Of a stretch of DNA of 8,920 bases, positions 6,324 through 8,920 are shown one piece after another. The stretch is from Promethearchaeota archaeon (lineage in GTDB: Archaea > Asgardarchaeota > Lokiarchaeia > Sigyniarchaeales > SOKP01). The stretch lies in assembly GCA_030612905.1 (NCBI GenBank), contig JAUWNA010000062.1, forward strand, positions 1-8,920, in the 5' to 3' direction. The translations under genes were made by a program, and so were the position numbers. The notes below the pieces were generated by a model. That model was not told the DNA's origin. It worked only from the letters and a program-made list of their open reading frames with translations, and searched no databases. Each line of letters starts with the position of its first letter. Position 1 is the first letter of the stretch.

Positions 6324-6338
6324 TTTGTAAGATACAAA
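6324..6338. promoter_or_regulatory. Inverted repeat, candidate operator of the ABC operon
   Basis: TTTGTAAGATACAAA is a perfect inverted repeat with 6-base arms and a 3-base spacer, 34 bases upstream of the ATPase ATG and downstream of TATA-like strings on the minus strand. Its TTGTAAGATAC part recurs with one change at 6682-6692 before the divergent regulator gene. Size and symmetry suit a dimeric small regulator. The binding protein is inferred. Confidence 0.4.
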
Positions 6339-6356
6339 AATAATATCTCACTTATG

Positions 6357-6383
6357 GATATATATCATTAATCGATATAAAAA
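6357..6383 (-). promoter_or_regulatory. Putative TATA boxes of the ABC operon
   Basis: On the minus strand TTTTTATATC and GATATATATC occur about 15 bases apart, and either could be a TATA box. They predict transcription starts near 6352 or 6335, leaving a 45-60 base leader with no Shine-Dalgarno sequence. The assignment among several AT-rich candidates is uncertain. Confidence 0.35.
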
Positions 6384-6393
6384 CTTATTATTT

Positions 6394-6537
6394 CTAAAAT
6401 ATTAGAACTTTGAAATTCAATTTTTTTAGCTTATATTTATTTATATTCTTTACCTCAACTCCATACTTATTCAATGATTTCATAAATTTCTCAAGAAAAT
6501 CTAAATAAATTCTCTTAAAATATAAAAAATAAAGATT
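6394..6537 (-). pseudogene. Possible gene remnant or tiny ORF in the ABC/RHH intergenic region
   Basis: The minus strand stays open for 47 codons up to a TAG. The second half reads like a protein: LDFLEKFMKSLNKYGVEVK, then a Lys/Asn-rich end (NINKYKLKKLNFKVLIF). An internal ATG at 6483 would give a 29-residue peptide, but it has no ribosome site. An amphipathic helix with no proper start suggests the tail of a decayed gene. Chance cannot be excluded, because AT-rich DNA readily yields Lys/Asn/Phe/Ile-rich frames. Confidence 0.2.
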
Positions 6538-6681
6538 AATGGAACATATATAGCCTTTACAATAGAAATTCTTTATTCATTCCTAATTAAAGAATCTGAT
6601 ATAATTGAAAAAATGAATATTTATAGTAATTAGTTAGGATACATATTCGTGAAATGTTTGCGTATTCTAAATGTATTATTC

Positions 6682-6701
6682 TTGTAACATACTGATATAT
6701 T
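6682..6701 (+). promoter_or_regulatory. Candidate promoter and regulator motif of the RHH gene
   Basis: TTGTAACATAC (6682-6692) directly abuts a TATA-like GATATATT (6694-6701). The 11-mer differs by one base from the motif inside the inverted repeat before the ABC operon. The TATA position would start a transcript near 6722, giving a roughly 30-40 base leader that includes the AAGGTGGT ribosome site. Confidence 0.35.
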
Positions 6702-6750
6702 ATTCTGCTTTCGTGCTTAGATATTAAAAACAACATTATTAACAGTTTAT

Positions 6751-6758
6751 AAGGTGGT
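6751..6758 (+). promoter_or_regulatory. Strong Shine-Dalgarno sequence overlapping the only canonical start
   Basis: AAGGTGGT is an excellent archaeal ribosome site, yet the only canonical in-frame start (GTG 6754) lies inside it. A proper spacing would point to the ATA codon at 6763, just where homologues would be expected to begin (M-K-L-I-T-V). The true start is therefore ambiguous. Confidence 0.55.
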
Positions 6759-6918
6759 TTTAATAAAGCTCATAACAGTACATATTCCAGAAGCGTATAT
6801 TAAAGGAATTGAAGAATTAGTTAACATGAACATGTATCCTAACCGTTCAGAAGTTATCAGGGTAGCAATTAGAGATCTGCTTAAAACTGAACTCAGTACC
6901 CTTCTGAGGAAAGAATAA
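6754..6918 (+). CDS. Ribbon-helix-helix (CopG/Arc-type) transcriptional regulator, short
   Basis: A 54-residue protein from GTG 6754. Seen: a beta strand KLITVHIPEAYI (5-16); helix 1 KGIEELVNM (17-25) and the turn Y28-P-N-R31-S-E; helix 2 SEVIRVAIRDLLKTEL (32-47). The P-N-R-S-E-x-I-R-x-A pattern between the helices is the hallmark of archaeal CopG/NikR-like RHH domains. Family knowledge: two chains form a dimer whose paired strand enters the DNA major groove at short palindromes; stand-alone copies usually regulate themselves and neighbours. No NikR-type metal domain follows. Start: no ATG is available before residue 25; GTG 6754 is the only canonical start, but ATA 6763 after AAGGTGGT is possible (51 residues). 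Context: divergent from the ABC operon, whose promoter region shares an 11-base motif with this gene's upstream region. Alternative: an antitoxin, but no toxin gene is adjacent. Confidence 0.82.
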   Translation: MVLIKLITVHIPEAYIKGIEELVNMNMYPNRSEVIRVAIRDLLKTELSTLLRKE

Positions 6919-6926
6919 AAAAAATC

Positions 6927-6960
6927 CTTTTATTTATTATTTTTATTATTATTATTATTC
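6927..6960 (+). terminator. T-rich tract after the RHH gene, with an ATT microsatellite
   Basis: T-rich DNA beginning about ten bases past the stop, including T4 and T5 runs and a run of about five ATT units, probably ends the short RHH transcript. There is no GC-rich hairpin. The nearby CGAAT/ATTCG pairing (6960-6983) is weak. Confidence 0.35.
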
Positions 6961-6982
6961 GAATATAGCCGATTGAAAATTC

Positions 6983-6993
6983 GATTTATACTG
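6983..6993 (+). promoter_or_regulatory. Possible TATA box of the CaCA antiporter gene
   Basis: GATTTATACTG is centred about 43 bases ahead of the ATG at 7031, predicting transcription from about 7014 and a short leader without a ribosome site. CTATATAATT (7017-7026) looks more like a TATA box but lies too close to the ATG. The assignment is tentative. Confidence 0.25.
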
Positions 6994-7030
6994 AACAGTT
7001 TTTTATGCAACAATATGCTATATAATTTCA

Positions 7031-8008
7031 ATGTTAGAAATAACTGTTTGGATTATATTTTTTATCGGAAGTTATTTTATTATTTTTTTTGCTGCTGACA
7101 TCTTTTTGGATAATTTGAAAGATATTTGTGTCATTTACAATTTATCGCCTTTTATTATTGGAATGTTGGTTCTTGGAATTGATCCTGAAGAATCAATCGC
7201 GTCCATAATCGCTGCTATTAACGGGCTACATTACGTTTCTATTGGAAACGTAGTTGGTAATTCTATAATTGCTATGACTTTACCATTTTCCTTAGCTTTA
7301 CTATTCTACACTTTAAAGTTTAAATCTCTATCAAGATTTTACTTTATAGTATTATATATTTTATTAATTAATCTTCTTTTTAGCTTCATATTTAACAATT
7401 TTATGTTTTTTTCCGGTTTAATCGCTTTAGGGGTATACATAATCTACTTTTTGAGGAATCTTAAGCATTACTCCCAAGAAAGGGATAGAAATACAGCGGA
7501 TATCGTAGACGACATGATATTTAACGAAAGAGAATCGACGGAATTACAAAGATCCTCAAAAATAAGGAAGATTATTTTAGTATTTATTGGCTTTATCTTT
7601 ATTTTAATTGGAGGTGAATTACTAATTTTATCTGCAGGTCAAATTATTTATATCCTACATATACCCGAAGCGTTTTTTGGGTTTATTATTATAGGGTTCG
7701 TTACTAACGTAGAGGAATTAACCTTGATTTTAAAAACCATAAAGAAAAAGTCCGTAGATATCGGTTTCGGAGGTATGTTTGGTAAACTAATTTGGAATTT
7801 GACAATTACTTTCGGAATTAGCGGAGTTATTATGACGAATATATCTTTAAAGTTAATATTATTATGGAATTGGTTAATTTTATTAATAACTATCGTATAT
7901 TTCAACCTTTCTTCTAGAAGAGAAAAGCTTACCAAAAAAGATGGATTAATTTTGTTAGTCATCTTTATTGTTTTTATCATTAGTAATGTTTTTTTAGCAG
8001 AAATTTAA
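7031..8008 (+). CDS. CaCA superfamily cation antiporter (sodium/calcium exchanger-like), divergent
   Basis: A 325-residue membrane protein of about ten helices in two halves separated by a charged cytoplasmic loop (about 143-178). Seen: alpha-1 repeat at about 41-91 with G49-I-D51-P-E53-E54-S55-I-A-S58, then G72-N73-V-V-G-N77; alpha-2 repeat at about 217-265 with G222-F-V-T225-N-V-E228-E229-L230, then G247-G248-x4-L-I-W-N256. These align with the canonical GTSLPEL ... GNVxGSNIxN repeats of Na+/Ca2+ exchangers (PF01699), with the glutamates retained. Departures: DPEES replaces the usual G-T-S-x-P-E in repeat 1, and the GSN of repeat 2 becomes GKL. Family knowledge: inner-membrane exchange of Ca2+ or another cation against Na+, K+ or H+. 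The altered ion-binding motifs make the transported ion uncertain. Length is typical of prokaryotic CaCA proteins. It stands alone between short intergenic spaces. Confidence 0.78.
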   Translation: MLEITVWIIFFIGSYFIIFFAADIFLDNLKDICVIYNLSPFIIGMLVLGIDPEESIASIIAAINGLHYVSIGNVVGNSIIAMTLPFSLALLFYTLKFKSLSRFYFIVLYILLINLLFSFIFNNFMFFSGLIALGVYIIYFLRNLKHYSQERDRNTADIVDDMIFNERESTELQRSSKIRKIILVFIGFIFILIGGELLILSAGQIIYILHIPEAFFGFIIIGFVTNVEELTLILKTIKKKSVDIGFGGMFGKLIWNLTITFGISGVIMTNISLKLILLWNWLILLITIVYFNLSSRREKLTKKDGLILLVIFIVFIISNVFLAEI

Positions 8009-8019
8009 TCTTATTTTCT

Positions 8020-8034
8020 ATTTAAAATTTTTAT
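8020..8034 (+). promoter_or_regulatory. Possible TATA box of the amidohydrolase gene
   Basis: ATTTAAAATTTTTA is centred about 30 bases before the ATG at 8058, in the 49-base gap after the antiporter stop. It would give a nearly leaderless transcript. No Shine-Dalgarno sequence is present, which favours this gene having its own promoter rather than read-through from the antiporter gene. Confidence 0.35.
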
Positions 8035-8057
8035 TCATTGAACAATTCATATTTTTG

Positions 8058-8918
8058 ATGAGCTATTCGCATAATGATTTCAAATACATTGATTCACACT
8101 GCCATTTTTTCCCTCCGCAAATATTTGAGGCAATTTGGAATTACTTTGAACAACGAGATAATGAAGGTAAACTAAAAGGATGGTCAATTAATTACAAGCT
8201 ACCAACGAAAGATTTAGTAAAAATTCTTGAAAGTAAAAATATAAAACATTTTACGGCATATAATTACGCTCATAAGGTAGGCATAGCAGAATACATTAAC
8301 GATTGGACCTATGAGTTTAAACAATACTATAAAAATTCAATTCCCTTTGCTTGCGTTTGGCCGGAAGATAATAATCTTGTTGAATATATTAAAAAAGCAT
8401 TCGACGAATATGATTTTTACGGCATAAAAATTCAACCACTAGTCCAGAACTTCTACCTAAACGACAATCGTTTATATGAGATGTATGATTTAATTGTCGA
8501 TAGAGGTAAATGGATGACTGTTCACATAGGAACAGCGCCTTATCGAAACCAGTACGTAGGATACAAAAATTTTATGAATTTTTTTGAAAAATATCCGGAA
8601 ATGAATATAATCGTAGCTCATATGGGAGCTTTTGAATACGATAAATTTTTAAAATTATTAGATAAACACGAGAACCTCTATTTAGATACCACCATGATTT
8701 ATATACCTAATAATATATTTCCTGAAAGACAAACAAAGCGTCCCAAACCGGATGTTTTATTATCTTATCAAGATCGAATACTTTTTGGTTCTGATTTCCC
8801 TAATATCCCCTACGACTACGAAAATTCTACAAAAGGATTACTAGAAATGGATTTACCTATATCTTTTTACGAAAATATTTTTTTTAATAATGCTAAACGT
8901 ATTTTTAAAATTCAATAA
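8058..8918 (+). CDS. Amidohydrolase family 2 metal-dependent hydrolase
   Basis: A 286-residue TIM-barrel hydrolase, complete within the window. Seen in order: the metal motif D12-S-H14-C-H16 after strand 1; G122-I-K124-I-Q-P; V155-H156-I-G; A187-H188-M-G-A; strand LYLDTT (207-212); and L242-F-G-S-D246-F-P, the catalytic aspartate. These H-x-H, H, H and D residues match the amidohydrolase-2 family (PF04909, ACMSD/2-pyrone-dicarboxylate hydrolase relatives), which bind one divalent metal and hydrolyse or decarboxylate small carboxylic, lactone or amide substrates in the cytosol. The substrate is not readable; archaeal members are mostly uncharacterised. Start: ATG 8058 is preferred to the TTG immediately before it. 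Family length is about 280-330, so the protein looks full. TatD-type nucleases share the fold, but this arrangement fits family 2 better. Confidence 0.85.
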   Translation: MSYSHNDFKYIDSHCHFFPPQIFEAIWNYFEQRDNEGKLKGWSINYKLPTKDLVKILESKNIKHFTAYNYAHKVGIAEYINDWTYEFKQYYKNSIPFACVWPEDNNLVEYIKKAFDEYDFYGIKIQPLVQNFYLNDNRLYEMYDLIVDRGKWMTVHIGTAPYRNQYVGYKNFMNFFEKYPEMNIIVAHMGAFEYDKFLKLLDKHENLYLDTTMIYIPNNIFPERQTKRPKPDVLLSYQDRILFGSDFPNIPYDYENSTKGLLEMDLPISFYENIFFNNAKRIFKIQ

Positions 8919-8920
8919 TT

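Larger units (their letters stand above)
6291..6753. other. Divergent regulatory region between ABC operon and RHH gene
   Basis: About 460 bases with no clear intact gene. It holds a perfect inverted repeat TTTGTA-AGA-TACAAA (6324-6338); TATA-like strings on both strands at 6356-6380; an open stretch on the minus strand (6394-6537) that reads like a protein tail; a TATA-like ACATATATAG (6544-6553) on the plus strand; an 8-base inverted repeat ATTCTTTA/TAAAGAAT (6568-6595); and a TTGTAACATAC motif (6682-6692) next to a TATA-like GATATATT. Confidence 0.6.

Noticed and set aside
6754..6918. RHH protein as antitoxin of a toxin-antitoxin pair
   Set aside because: No small co-directional gene of RelE, VapC or MazF type lies on either side; the next gene is a membrane antiporter.
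6935..6960. ATT trinucleotide run as a mobile-element or CRISPR trace
   Set aside because: It is a short simple repeat in AT-rich intergenic DNA, without spacers, terminal repeats or target duplications.

Overview
The window looks like archaeal DNA of very low GC content. Evidence for an archaeon: TATA boxes about 25 bases ahead of starts that lack a Shine-Dalgarno sequence, GGTG/GGAGG ribosome sites on downstream genes, oligo-T tracts after genes, a surface protein dense in N-glycosylation sequons, and archaeal-style PadR and ribbon-helix-helix regulators. The PadR protein in particular resembles what I remember of Lokiarchaeia-type Asgard archaea. That lineage guess is from memory and is only moderately secure.

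Layout. (1) A HAD-IIA phosphatase running off the left edge (minus strand, TTG start) lies divergent to a small NT5C-like HAD nucleotidase (1179-1745), with about 410 bases of AT-rich DNA between them. (2) A PadR regulator (1871-2521) and an Hsp20 small heat-shock protein (2568-3038) form a two-gene operon. Its promoter carries a long imperfect palindrome plus a further copy of the same half-site exactly 50 bases upstream, on either side of a TATA box. This is the clearest regulatory structure in the window. (3) After a 384-base convergent spacer with terminators on both strands comes a minus-strand operon of three overlapping genes, transcribed from 6290 down to 3423: an ABC ATPase, an ABC-2 type permease, and a single-pass surface protein with signal peptide, nine N-glycosylation sequons and a C-terminal anchor. 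(4) Divergent from it is a 54-residue ribbon-helix-helix protein (6754-6918), short and without an ATG start, so easily missed. (5) A divergent Ca2+/cation antiporter (CaCA) family protein (7031-8008) and an amidohydrolase-2 family metal-dependent hydrolase (8058-8918) follow on the plus strand.

How they may work together. The PadR-Hsp20 pair looks like a self-regulated stress operon. The ABC-2 exporter with its glycosylated ectodomain partner looks like one membrane complex of unknown cargo. The divergent ribbon-helix-helix protein is a candidate regulator for it, because a near-identical 11-base motif occurs in both promoter regions. The remaining genes look like ordinary housekeeping or accessory metabolism. 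No rRNA, tRNA, CRISPR array or insertion sequence was seen.
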